Part shown: positions 45,148 through 53,763 of the stretch, piece by piece | How the letters are laid out: each line of letters opens with the position of its first letter | Numbering within the stretch: the first letter of the stretch is position 1 | From: DASPSR01 sp035516175 | Lineage (GTDB): Bacteria; Nitrospirota; UBA9217 | Length of the DNA stretch: 64,000 bases | Assembly: GCA_035516175.1 (NCBI GenBank) | Contig: DATJAO010000045.1 | Location: forward strand, 1-64,000 | Direction: 5' to 3' | Position numbers and translations under genes: made by a program | The notes under the pieces: model-generated | Databases searched by the model: none | What the model was told of the DNA's origin: nothing | What the model saw: the letters and a program-made list of their open reading frames with translations, nothing else

Positions 45148-46407
45148 ATGATGACGATTACTGAAAAAATACTGGCCGCACACTGCCGCAAAAAAGAGGT
45201 CGTTCCGGGAGAATTGATCAACGCGAAGCTCGATCTGGTGCTCGCGAACGACATCACCGCACCCATCGCGATCAAGGAATTCAAGGCCACGGGCGCTAGC
45301 AAGGTGTTCGATTCCGAGCGTATCGCTCTTATCCCGGACCACTTTGCTCCGAACAAGGACATCGCTTCGGCAGAGCAATGCAATATGCTCCGTCAATTCT
45401 CGCGGGAACACGAGCTGTCGCTCTTCTTCGAGGTCGGCAGGATGGGTGTTGAGCATGCGCTTCTGCCTGAGCAGGGGATTGTTGTACCCGGCGATGTGGT
45501 GATCGGCGCTGACAGCCACACCTGTACCTATGGCGGGTTGGGGGCGTTCTCGACCGGTGTCGGTAGCACGGACGTTGCTGCGGCCATGATTACGGGCGAG
45601 GCCTGGTTCAAGGTGCCCGAGAGCATGAAGTTCATTTACAAGGGCAAGCTTGGCAAGTGGGTCGGCGGTAAGGACATTATCCTCCGCACAATCGGCGACA
45701 TCGGCGTGGATGGCGCGCTCTATCGAGCCATGGAATTTACTGGCGAAGTAATCCGGAAACTCCCTATGTCAGGACGGCTGACGATCTGTAACATGGCGAT
45801 CGAGGCAGGGGGCAAGAACGGCATCATAGAACCCGACGAGATCACCGAGAAATATGTGGCCAAGCGCGCGCGACGTAAGTACAAGTTCTATAAGAGCGAT
45901 AAAAAGGCGAACTATGTTGACGTGCGCGAGTACGATCTCAACGATATGGAGCCTCAGATCGCTTGTCCGCACCTTCCAGAGAATGTGAAGCCCGTGAGTG
46001 AACTTGCGGCTATCAATATCGACCAGTCTGTCATTGGCTCCTGCACGAACGGCAGGATCGAGGACATCCGCGAGGCAGCCAAAGTCATCAAAGGGCATAA
46101 AGTACATCCCTACGTACGCATGATCGTAATTCCGGCTACTCAGGCTGTTTTCAAGCAGTCCCTCAAGGAAGGCCTCGTCGACGTCTTCATCGATGCCGGT
46201 GCGGCATTCAGCACGCCGACCTGCGGTCCTTGTCTCGGCGGCCATATGGGAATTCTTGCTGCGGGCGAGCGCGCCATTGCCACGACGAACCGAAATTTTG
46301 TCGGCAGGATGGGCGATCCCAAGAGCGAAGTATATCTGTCCAGTCCGGCAATCGCTGCCGCATCCGCAGTGCTTGGAAGAATTGGTAGGCCGGAAGAACT
46401 GAAATAA
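45148..46407 (+). CDS. leuC: 3-isopropylmalate dehydratase, large subunit
   Basis: About 419 residues, aconitase-superfamily subunit binding the 4Fe-4S cluster. GADSHTCTYGGLGAFSTGVG holds the first cysteine; SCTNGRIEDIREAA and TPTCGPCLGGHMGILAAGE hold the other two. It belongs to the shorter prokaryotic LeuC/HacA type. Start at ATG 45148 or 45151 gives the standard MTITEKILAAHC. An ATG 45130 alternative exists. It works with LeuD. Confidence 0.94.
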   Translation: MMTITEKILAAHCRKKEVVPGELINAKLDLVLANDITAPIAIKEFKATGASKVFDSERIALIPDHFAPNKDIASAEQCNMLRQFSREHELSLFFEVGRMGVEHALLPEQGIVVPGDVVIGADSHTCTYGGLGAFSTGVGSTDVAAAMITGEAWFKVPESMKFIYKGKLGKWVGGKDIILRTIGDIGVDGALYRAMEFTGEVIRKLPMSGRLTICNMAIEAGGKNGIIEPDEITEKYVAKRARRKYKFYKSDKKANYVDVREYDLNDMEPQIACPHLPENVKPVSELAAINIDQSVIGSCTNGRIEDIREAAKVIKGHKVHPYVRMIVIPATQAVFKQSLKEGLVDVFIDAGAAFSTPTCGPCLGGHMGILAAGERAIATTNRNFVGRMGDPKSEVYLSSPAIAAASAVLGRIGRPEELK

Positions 46408-46489
46408 AATATTTTGTAACAGATTTTGCAGAGACTAGAGGGAACACAGGAAAAAGCAGCCAAGGATGTTTGCCGCAGAGGACATAGAG

Positions 46490-46566
46490 CGAATAACAGA
46501 TACGAACGCGAATAATACGAATTAAATCCTGTGTTTGTGTTATTCGCGCCATTCGTGCAGTTCGTC
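46490..46566. repeat. inverted repeat between leuC and leuD
   Basis: Perfect nine-base core CGCGAATAA (46507-46515) / TTATTCGCG (46540-46548), with further imperfect pairing of CGAACG and CGTTCG-like words outside. Words resemble the repeat at 44975. Confidence 0.5.
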
Positions 46567-46589
46567 GTAAAAAGAATAGAGGATTCTCG

Positions 46590-47090
46590 ATGAAATTCAA
46601 AGGTAATGCATGGAAATTCGGAGCCGATGTTGACACGGACGCGATCATTCCCGCACGATATTTGAATACGTCTGATCCGAAAGAATTGGCTAAACATTGC
46701 ATGGAAGACTCAGCCACGCCCGATTTCATTAAGAAGATGAAACCCGGCGATATCATTGTTGCTGAGAAGAACTTCGGGTGCGGATCATCGCGCGAGCACG
46801 CGCCGATTGCGATTAAGGCCGCCGGCGTGTCCTGCGTCGTGGCCAAGAGTTTTGCGCGGATCTTCTACCGGAATTGCTTCAATATGGGGCTGCCAATCTT
46901 CGAGAGCGCCGAGGCTGTTGACGGTATCAAACAAGGCGATCAGATCGAGGTGGACGCGGACTCTGGAGCGATCCGGAATCTTACTTCGGGAAAGACGTTC
47001 AAGATCGCACCGGTGCCACCCTTCATGCAGGAACTGATCGCGGTAGGCGGGCTCATGGCATATACGAAGAAAAAGGCGGGAATTCGTTGA
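46590..47090 (+). CDS. leuD: 3-isopropylmalate dehydratase, small subunit
   Basis: 166 residues, the swivelling domain that closes over LeuC. Motifs GADVDTDAIIPARYLNTSD, NFGCGSSREHAPIA and FARIFYRNCFNMGLPIF are complete. It is the short type paired with the LeuC above. ATG 46590 has a fair AGAGGA site. The next small gene begins close to its stop. Confidence 0.95.
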   Translation: MKFKGNAWKFGADVDTDAIIPARYLNTSDPKELAKHCMEDSATPDFIKKMKPGDIIVAEKNFGCGSSREHAPIAIKAAGVSCVVAKSFARIFYRNCFNMGLPIFESAEAVDGIKQGDQIEVDADSGAIRNLTSGKTFKIAPVPPFMQELIAVGGLMAYTKKKAGIR

Positions 47091-47107
47091 CAGCCTGTTT
47101 CAAGCTG

Positions 47108-47314
47108 ATGAAAGCGCTCCAGCCGAAAATCATGCAGCAACCCGAGCATTCTATCTGCGAACCCTGCGTGTACTTCAGCCGCAATCTCGATCTCACGACA
47201 CTTCAGTCCATTGCTCCATCTGCACAGCCTGACGCCTGCGGTCTCGGCTTCATCCCCGGAGACGATGGCTGCAATGAGATGCGGACAAGCAACTGCAGCA
47301 CGAGAAAAAGATAG
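47108..47314 (+). CDS. small cysteine-containing hypothetical protein
   Basis: About 69 residues from ATG 47108, with TTG 47087 overlapping leuD or ATG 47132 as other possible starts. SICEPCVYFSRNLDLTTLQS is followed by three more cysteines (DACGLGF, DGCNE, SNCST). It resembles small metal-binding proteins, but I cannot name a family. Located between leuD and leuB in the same direction. Confidence 0.5.
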   Translation: MKALQPKIMQQPEHSICEPCVYFSRNLDLTTLQSIAPSAQPDACGLGFIPGDDGCNEMRTSNCSTRKR

Positions 47315-47445
47315 TCAACGTATCCATCATGTCATAATCGCGACGGGGCATAGAGAAGCGGCAAACTCACGTTGTTCATAACGAGATTACCACGCTCCCG
47401 TCAGTCGCACGCAATGGAAGCATTTAAGAAAGGGACTATACTTAA

Positions 47446-48522
47446 ATGGCCAAGACTTACAAAATCGCAACGATCCCCGGTGACGGCACCGGGCCGGAAG
47501 TAGTTAGAGAAGGCATAAAAGTTCTCAAGGCAGCAGCGGCCAAGGGGGGCTTCAAACTCGAGTTCGCCGAGTTCGACTTCGGCGGCACACGATATTTAAA
47601 GACCGGCGAGACGCTCCCTGACAGCGCTATCGACGAGTTCAGAAAGTTCGACACCATGTTCCTGGGAGCTATCGGTCATCCCAACGTAAAGCCAGGGATC
47701 CTCGAAACAGGGATTCTCCTCAAGATACGCTTTGCACTCGACCAGTACATCAATCTCCGGCCAGTGAAGCTGTATCCTAACGTCGAGACTCCGCTCAAGG
47801 GCAAGGGCCCCGAGCATATCGATTTCGTGGTCATCCGCGAGAACACGGGAGGCATCTATACGGGTCACGGCGGGGCGACGCGCGTGGGAACGACCGAGGA
47901 GATTGCAACGCAGCTGATGGTGTACGATCGCCGTACGGTGGACCGCTGTCTCAAGTATGCCTTTGAGCTTAAAAAGAAGCGCAATGCCAAGGACAAGAGG
48001 TACGCTGCAAAACCCATCACGCTCATCCACAAGCGGAACGTGCTTACTCATTGCGGCGATCTCTGGTACCGAGCTTTTGAAGAGATGGGAACGCAACAGT
48101 ATCCGGAGCTCAAACGTGATTATAACCACGTCGATGCCGCAAACATGTGGTTCGTGAAGAACCCCGAATGGTTCGACGTAGCCGTCACCGAAAATTTGTT
48201 CGGCGATATCATCACCGACCTCGGCGCTATGATCCAGGGCGGCCTCGGCGTAGCGTCAGGCGGGAACATCAACCCCGAAGGCGTTTCGATGTTTGAGCCC
48301 ATGGGCGGTAGTGCGCCGAAGTATGCCGCCCAGAACGTGATTAACCCCATGGCGGCAATCGGCGCCGCGATGATGATGCTCGATGCTCTGGGCGAAACGA
48401 AGTCCGCGCAGGCTATCGAGACGGCAATGATAGCGGTCATGAAGAAGATGAAGAGCCAGGCTGCCGGGAAGATGGGCATGTCCACCACAGAGGTGGGGGA
48501 TATGGTGGCGGGTCTTGTGTAA
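47446..48522 (+). CDS. leuB: 3-isopropylmalate dehydrogenase (isocitrate/isopropylmalate dehydrogenase family)
   Basis: 358 residues, beta-decarboxylating dehydrogenase. TIPGDGTGPEVVREGIKVL; LLKIRFALDQYINLRPVKLY contains the arginine binding substrate; FVVIRENTGGIYTGHGG; and DAANMWFVKNPEWFDVAVTE with the catalytic acids. The NAD site is probably near MGGSAPKYAAQNVINPMAAIG. Position in the leu cluster makes LeuB the best call over isocitrate or tartrate dehydrogenase relatives. Ribosome site GGGAC upstream is weak. Confidence 0.88.
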   Translation: MAKTYKIATIPGDGTGPEVVREGIKVLKAAAAKGGFKLEFAEFDFGGTRYLKTGETLPDSAIDEFRKFDTMFLGAIGHPNVKPGILETGILLKIRFALDQYINLRPVKLYPNVETPLKGKGPEHIDFVVIRENTGGIYTGHGGATRVGTTEEIATQLMVYDRRTVDRCLKYAFELKKKRNAKDKRYAAKPITLIHKRNVLTHCGDLWYRAFEEMGTQQYPELKRDYNHVDAANMWFVKNPEWFDVAVTENLFGDIITDLGAMIQGGLGVASGGNINPEGVSMFEPMGGSAPKYAAQNVINPMAAIGAAMMMLDALGETKSAQAIETAMIAVMKKMKSQAAGKMGMSTTEVGDMVAGLV

Positions 48523-48955
48523 AGAGGACGCTATTGTGCTCAATCCCATAGGATTGCAAACACTTGTTTTTGTTTTGCTTCTTGGTAGTTCGCACTAGCT
48601 CTGTTCGGGGGGATGAACAAGCAAACAAGATGATCGACCAAAATTACTTCCGGTGAGGCGAAAAAAGCTTAGAAAGTTGCATTTACGGGGAAGGTCCATT
48701 TAAAATGTTTGGTAAGGAAAAGGTCGCATGTTCTTCAACTGATGGATTCGTGTTTTCCGCTTAGGGTCTAAACGCCTTGCTACTCGATAGTACGGCTATG
48801 GCTGGAGCAAAGAGATATCGTTCTGGAATTAATGATAATATGAGTGAGAATATTAAATAGTCATTCCCGAGAAGGCGGGGATCCAAAAAATATTGACTCC
48901 GGGTCAAGCCAGGATGATTGGATTAAAAGCAAAATTCATGTTCGGGAGTAATACA
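48523..48955. other. intergenic gap with one REP-like element
   Basis: About 430 bases between leuB and asd. Apart from the palindrome at 48861-48884 I see no conserved gene or leader. Confidence 0.45.
48861..48884. repeat. REP-like palindrome
   Basis: TCATTCCCGAGAAGGCGGGGATCC is a degenerate match to the widespread TCATTCCCGCGAAGGCGGGAATCC element. A related copy lies at 30152. Confidence 0.55.
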
Positions 48956-50068
48956 ATGATGCGAGTTGGCTTTATCGGTTGGCGCGGCATGGTGGGCTCG
49001 GTGCTCATGGGCCGCATGAACGAAGAAAAGGATTTCAATCTCGTCGACCCGGTGTTTTTCACTACGTCAAACATAGGCGGCAAGGGACCGAACATCGGCA
49101 AAGACGTCCCAGCGCTCAAGGATGCGAAGAACATCGACGAACTCAAGGCGATGGATACAATCGTCTCGTGCCAAGGTGGTGACTATACCAGCGAGATCTA
49201 TCCTCCATTGCGTGCCGCAGGATGGAAGGGATACTGGATCGATGCGGCATCTACACTGCGTATGACGAGCGATTCCATCATCATACTTGATCCGGTCAAC
49301 TTGAATATGATCAAAAACGGCATGGCCAAGGGGATCAAAAACTATATCGGCGGAAACTGTACGGTATCGCTCATGCTCATGGCTTTGGGCGGATTATACG
49401 AGCGCGATCTCGTTGAATGGATGAGCGCCATGACATACCAAGCGGCCTCGGGCGCTGGCGCCAATAACATGCGCGAGTTGCTCAAGCAGATGGGTTCTGC
49501 ACACGACTCGGTCAAGAATCTCCTGGACGATCCGGCAGGCGCGATTCTCGACATTGATAAAAAAGTCGCCGAGCATGTACGATCGGATAGTTATCCCAAG
49601 GAGTTCTTCGGGGCGCCCTTGGCCTGCTCGCTCATTCCGTGGATAGACAAACAGCTGGACAATGGCCAGAGCAGGGAAGAGTGGAAAGGCCAGGCCGAAA
49701 CGAACAAGATCCTCGGTCGCGAAAACAAGCCGATCCCGATAGACGGGACCTGCGTGCGCATCGGCGCTATGCGCTGCCACAGCCAGGCGCTCACGATCAA
49801 GATGAAAAAGGACGTATCGCTGGACGAGATCACCGACATGATAGCAAAGCACAACAAATGGGTGAAGGTTGTGCCAAACCAGCGAGAGATAACGATGAGG
49901 GAACTTACTCCTGCGGCTGTTACCGGTACGCTTACCGTGCCGATCGGACGCTTGCGCAAGATGAACATGGGACCCACGTTCCTGAACGCATTCACCTGTG
50001 GCGACCAACTCCTCTGGGGTGCGGCAGAGCCGCTCCGAAGAATGTTAAGGATCGTTGTGGAGAAGTGA
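48956..50068 (+). CDS. asd: aspartate-semialdehyde dehydrogenase, long (Gram-negative) type
   Basis: About 370 residues. Makes aspartate-4-semialdehyde for lysine, threonine, methionine and cell wall. MRVGFIGWRGMVGSVLMGRM carries the NADP site; SCQGGDYTSEIYPPLRAAGW; active cysteine in GGNCTVSLMLMALGGLY; and RIGAMRCHSQALTIKMKKD, the form seen in E. coli and Vibrio. ATG 48956 has GGGAG seven bases upstream. The next gene is a second, distantly related Asd. Confidence 0.93.
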   Translation: MMRVGFIGWRGMVGSVLMGRMNEEKDFNLVDPVFFTTSNIGGKGPNIGKDVPALKDAKNIDELKAMDTIVSCQGGDYTSEIYPPLRAAGWKGYWIDAASTLRMTSDSIIILDPVNLNMIKNGMAKGIKNYIGGNCTVSLMLMALGGLYERDLVEWMSAMTYQAASGAGANNMRELLKQMGSAHDSVKNLLDDPAGAILDIDKKVAEHVRSDSYPKEFFGAPLACSLIPWIDKQLDNGQSREEWKGQAETNKILGRENKPIPIDGTCVRIGAMRCHSQALTIKMKKDVSLDEITDMIAKHNKWVKVVPNQREITMRELTPAAVTGTLTVPIGRLRKMNMGPTFLNAFTCGDQLLWGAAEPLRRMLRIVVEK

Positions 50069-50211
50069 GAACGCGGCACCATACTACTTGAACCTCCATA
50101 GACTTACATCAGAATCGGCCACTTGTGGAGCTAAAAGCGGGAAGGCTAAGATCTTATAACAAGTTTCCTGTTTTCCTTCGCGTCTGCGGTTAATACATTT
50201 ATTAATCCCTT

Positions 50212-51225
50212 ATGCTCAAGAAAAAGAATGCATATGTAGTTGCTGTTGCGGGCGCCACGGGCGTTGTCGGCAGGGAAATGATCGAAATCCTCGCGGAACG
50301 GAATTTCCCTGTGAGTGATATCGTGCCGCTGGCGTCGGAGCGCTCCGAGGGAGAGCGGATCCAATTCAGGGACAAAAATTTGATCGTCAAAAGATTGGCC
50401 AAGGATTCCTTCAAGGGAGTAGATATCGCTCTCTTCTCGGCTGGTGCCGAGCGCAGCCTCGCGTTCGCCCCTGAGGCCGTGAAGTCCGGCGTTGTGGTGG
50501 TCGACAGTTCGAGCGCCTTCCGCATGGACCCGAAGGTTCCGCTCGTGGTTCCCGAGGTAAACGCCCATACTATTACAGCACGTGCCGGTATCATCGCGAA
50601 CCCCAGCTGCTCGACCATCGGGATGGTCGTGGCGCTCAATCCCATCCATGACGCGGTGAAGATCAAGCGCATCGTGGTCACCACCTTCCAATCCGTGTCC
50701 GACACGGGTAAAGAGGCCATAGACGAACTTGCAGGACAGACCGTGGCGCTCCTGAATTTCAGGGATGTTGAGAAGAAGGTCTATCCTCATCAGATTGCAT
50801 TTAATTGTCTTCCGCATATCGATTCCTTCCTCGACAGCGGATACACCAAGGAAGAAATGAAAATGGTGAACGAGACAAAAAAAATAATGGAAGACGATTC
50901 GATCCGCGTAACAGCGACAACGGTCCGAGTGCCAGTGTTTCGTTGCCACTCCGAATCCGTGAACGTCGAGACAGAGGAAAAGATCTCAGCCAATGAAGTC
51001 AGGGCAATCCTCTCGACAGCACCAGGCGTCATCGTGTACGACGATCCGAAGAAGAACATCTATCCGCTGGCGATCGACGTGGCAGGCAAGGACGAGATCT
51101 ACGTGGGCAGAATACGGGCAGACGAGTCGATCCCGAACGGAATCAATCTCTGGATCGTGTTAGACAACCTGCGTAAAGGCGCTGCGCTGAACGCGGTGCA
51201 GATCGCGGAGCATTTCATTAAATAA
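50212..51225 (+). CDS. aspartate-semialdehyde dehydrogenase, short (Gram-positive/USG-like) type
   Basis: 337 residues. VAVAGATGVVGREMIEILAE (NADP site); FSAGAERSLAFAPEAVKSG; active cysteine in ANPSCSTIGMVVALNPI; and TVRVPVFRCHSESVNVETEE. This is the second Asd subfamily, only remotely similar to the preceding gene. Having both in tandem raises redundancy or a specialised role. USG-1-type proteins are related but usually lack the active-site cysteine, which is present here. Confidence 0.9.
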   Translation: MLKKKNAYVVAVAGATGVVGREMIEILAERNFPVSDIVPLASERSEGERIQFRDKNLIVKRLAKDSFKGVDIALFSAGAERSLAFAPEAVKSGVVVVDSSSAFRMDPKVPLVVPEVNAHTITARAGIIANPSCSTIGMVVALNPIHDAVKIKRIVVTTFQSVSDTGKEAIDELAGQTVALLNFRDVEKKVYPHQIAFNCLPHIDSFLDSGYTKEEMKMVNETKKIMEDDSIRVTATTVRVPVFRCHSESVNVETEEKISANEVRAILSTAPGVIVYDDPKKNIYPLAIDVAGKDEIYVGRIRADESIPNGINLWIVLDNLRKGAALNAVQIAEHFIK

Positions 51226-51231
51226 TATTCA

Positions 51232-52068
51232 ATGTATAAACTATTTTCAAAGATATTCGACAAACTGGAACGGGGTCTGAGCCCGAGAGACAAGACCATT
51301 CTTGTTTCCCTTATGTTCATTATTTCAATCCTGGGTATCGTACTCGCTGTCCGGTATTACAATTATATCCAGAAGGATCCCGAGTTCTGCAACAGCTGTC
51401 ATCTCATGGGGGAAGCGTATACGGCGTGGAAGCTGAGCGGGCACCGTAACATCGCGTGCCAGGAATGCCACCAACTCGGCATGATCGAACAGAACAGACT
51501 GCTTGTCAAATTTATTTTTACCACAGACAGGAAGACTCCCGAACCCCATGGAAATGAGACGCCATGGAAAACATGCACGAAATGTCATTGGGACGAAGCC
51601 GCCCAGGGATCGCTGACTGTGAACAAGTCCACAGGACATGCTCGACACGTTTTTATGGAAAAGCTCACTTGCAAGGACTGTCACAGCCGCACGGTGCACT
51701 CCTTCAGGCCGGAAAAAGAAGCATGTCTCCGTTGTCACACCGACTGGAAAATTCATGGGGTGGGAATGGAAAATATTTCCTGCCTTCGGTGCCATGCTTT
51801 CTCGCCAAAGCAGTTGGAACCCTTTATCCCGGACCGAAACCGTTGTCTGAGTTGCCATCGAAAATCAGCGAAGACAAGCTTTCCGGAAAGAGTTCCGATG
51901 GCACGGCTCAACTGCTACGAATGCCACAAGCCTCATGCCCGCATAAAGCCGACGGATGATGATTGCCTCCGCTGTCATACGCGGGAGGTGCTGGCACGTA
52001 AACCGGTCCATCGATCGACTAAGCACTGCAAGACCTGCCACGTGCCTCATCGATGGACAGCCCGTTAA
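51232..52068 (+). CDS. membrane-anchored decaheme c-type cytochrome, NapC/NirT-like
   Basis: 278 residues. One N-terminal membrane helix (ILVSLMFIISILGIVLAVRY) and ten CXXCH heme motifs: CNSCH, CQECH, CTKCH, CKDCH, CLRCH, CLRCH, CLSCH, CYECH, CLRCH, CKTCH. The first part resembles NapC/NrfH quinol oxidases that carry electrons from the membrane to periplasmic partners; the later hemes form a tail of repeats. It starts six bases after the second asd gene and is translated in the same direction. No partner reductase is adjacent, so the electron acceptor is unknown. Confidence 0.9.
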   Translation: MYKLFSKIFDKLERGLSPRDKTILVSLMFIISILGIVLAVRYYNYIQKDPEFCNSCHLMGEAYTAWKLSGHRNIACQECHQLGMIEQNRLLVKFIFTTDRKTPEPHGNETPWKTCTKCHWDEAAQGSLTVNKSTGHARHVFMEKLTCKDCHSRTVHSFRPEKEACLRCHTDWKIHGVGMENISCLRCHAFSPKQLEPFIPDRNRCLSCHRKSAKTSFPERVPMARLNCYECHKPHARIKPTDDDCLRCHTREVLARKPVHRSTKHCKTCHVPHRWTAR

Positions 52069-52069
52069 C

Positions 52070-52368
52070 GTTGTGGTACAAAGGTTCCAACGGCGCCAGA
52101 TACGTGAAGTTGTTTTTCCCGGCGCCGATAAATAGATCGTCCAGTTCGATGTTGTAAACCCTGCAAAGCGTCAAGAGCTTCACTAAGTTCGAATTATTCT
52201 TTGACGGATACCAGTCGCGAGAGATTGCCCCGGATGATTTTTACTGCTACTGTTAGCGCAGGTCTCAGAAAGCCGCAAATCCTCACGCATGATCAATTCA
52301 TTCCTAGCTCTTAATTTCCGCAGCTTTTTTGCAAGTATGATATCGGATAATAAGTATCTCGCTTTCAT
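52070..52368 (-). pseudogene. XRE-family regulator remnant
   Basis: On the minus strand from ATG 52368: MKARYLLSDIILAKKLRKLR, then REDLRLSET, as in XRE-type helix-turn-helix proteins. The frame then breaks; C-terminal pieces (SNLVKLLTLCRVYNIELDDL, typical of XRE domains) lie in another frame ending about 52070. At least two shifts are needed. Real decay or assembly indel is undecided. Confidence 0.4.
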
Positions 52369-52520
52369 TGTAATATAGACAATAAATAGCAAAAAATTTC
52401 TTGCTGCAGTGTTAAAAATGCAAATATTTGTGCTATAGTAATAATTGTAATTTTAGATTCTTTCTATTCCTAGTCTTAATCACATATATGTGGTGCGACC
52501 TTATGAGTGGAGGGAAAAAC

Positions 52521-52709
52521 ATGTACAAAATTGAAATTCTTGAGAAAAAGCGCCTGGAAAAGGGATTAAGCTATACGGAAATTGCTGATAAATTGGGAAT
52601 GCATAAAGTTACCGTATCGCGGACGCTAAAAGGGATGACTACGAAGCCGAGGACCGTGAAGCTTTTGGCCGATTACCTCGGCGTGGAGATGGAGAGGATC
52701 GTCCAGTAG
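52521..52709 (+). CDS. small XRE-type helix-turn-helix regulator
   Basis: 62 residues: KRLEKGLSYTEIADKLGMHK then VTVSRTLKGMTTKPRTVKLL and the end YLGVEMERIVQ, a compact DNA-binding domain with little else. ATG 52521 has GGAGGG six bases upstream. Upstream ATG codons (52503) are possible. Target unknown. A strong terminator follows at 52775, and suhB comes after it. Confidence 0.75.
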   Translation: MYKIEILEKKRLEKGLSYTEIADKLGMHKVTVSRTLKGMTTKPRTVKLLADYLGVEMERIVQ

Positions 52710-52774
52710 GCTGTTTCCTGATGCTTTCCCATATGAAAGACAATCAGGATAGGGTTATTTATTATTGCTATCAC

Positions 52775-52814
52775 AAGGGTAAGGCATGCATGAGCCTTAC
52801 CCTTTATTGTTTTT
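52775..52814 (+). terminator. intrinsic terminator
   Basis: Eleven-base-pair stem AAGGGTAAGGC/GCCTTACCCTT with an eight-base loop, followed by TATTGTTTTT. Confidence 0.85.
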
Positions 52815-52887
52815 AAGATCAGCTCGAATTATAGTATCTGTGTGATCTTAAGATCACGGCACATCTTCATAACATATCGAGGGTTGC

Positions 52888-53661
52888 ATGAAGGAATTTA
52901 TTGCTGTAGCCCGGGATGCGGCGCTTAAGGCAGGCAGGATGCTGCGGGAAGACATCCACGGTTTACGCGAAATCATCTACAAAGGCGATATCGACCTAGT
53001 CACCGAGATGGATATACGCTCTGAACGCACAATCGTCGAAATGCTACGTGTCGCTTTCCCAGACCATGGAGTCGTTGCCGAGGAGGAAACGAAACTAAGC
53101 AATGCCTCCGGTTATACGTGGACCATCGACCCCCTTGACGGCACCACGAACTATGCGCATGGATACCCCTGCTTTGCGGTGTCTATTGCGCTCAAACACG
53201 AGGACGATGTTATCCTGGGCGTTGTCTATGATCCGATGAGAGACGAGCTGTTCACAGCGCAAAAGGGGCTAGGCGCGTATTTGAATGGGGACCAAATAAA
53301 GGTCTCGAAGGTGGGCACGCTCATAAAAAGCCTGCTTGCAACGGGTTTTCCCTACGACCGCAAGGTGAGCGATAAGAACAATCTAAATTACTTTTACGGG
53401 CTTCTCATGGCATCCCAGGAGGTCCGCCGCGACGGATCAGCAGCGCTCGACCTCTGTTACGTTGCTGCAGGGCGACTTGACGGCTTCTGGGAACTCAAGC
53501 TCAAACCCTGGGATGTGGCTGCCGGTAGCTTGGTCGTTAAAGAGGCAGGGGGCGTGGTATCGGATCTGTCGGGAAATAGGTTCGACATGCATGCCGAAGA
53601 GATCCTTGCAAGCAACGGCAGGATTCACCGTCAGATGATTGAGGTTTTGCAGAAGTCGTAG
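52888..53661 (+). CDS. suhB: inositol monophosphatase family protein, SuhB-like
   Basis: 257 residues, Mg-dependent phosphatase. Motifs EEET and DPLDGTTNYAHG bind the metals, and WDVAAGSLVVKEAGG is the C-terminal site. Substrates in this family include inositol phosphate, fructose bisphosphate and related sugars; SuhB also acts in rRNA antitermination. ATG 52888 is weakly preceded by GAGGGTTGC. Confidence 0.93.
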   Translation: MKEFIAVARDAALKAGRMLREDIHGLREIIYKGDIDLVTEMDIRSERTIVEMLRVAFPDHGVVAEEETKLSNASGYTWTIDPLDGTTNYAHGYPCFAVSIALKHEDDVILGVVYDPMRDELFTAQKGLGAYLNGDQIKVSKVGTLIKSLLATGFPYDRKVSDKNNLNYFYGLLMASQEVRRDGSAALDLCYVAAGRLDGFWELKLKPWDVAAGSLVVKEAGGVVSDLSGNRFDMHAEEILASNGRIHRQMIEVLQKS

Positions 53662-53763
53662 GGGCGGACATCGCTATGCCCGTATAGAAGAGGGGGAGCA
53701 GGCAACCCTCTATGGTTACTCGAAAGCTGAGTGCGGAATTCGGGGTAAAGGCCCCTCTGAAGT

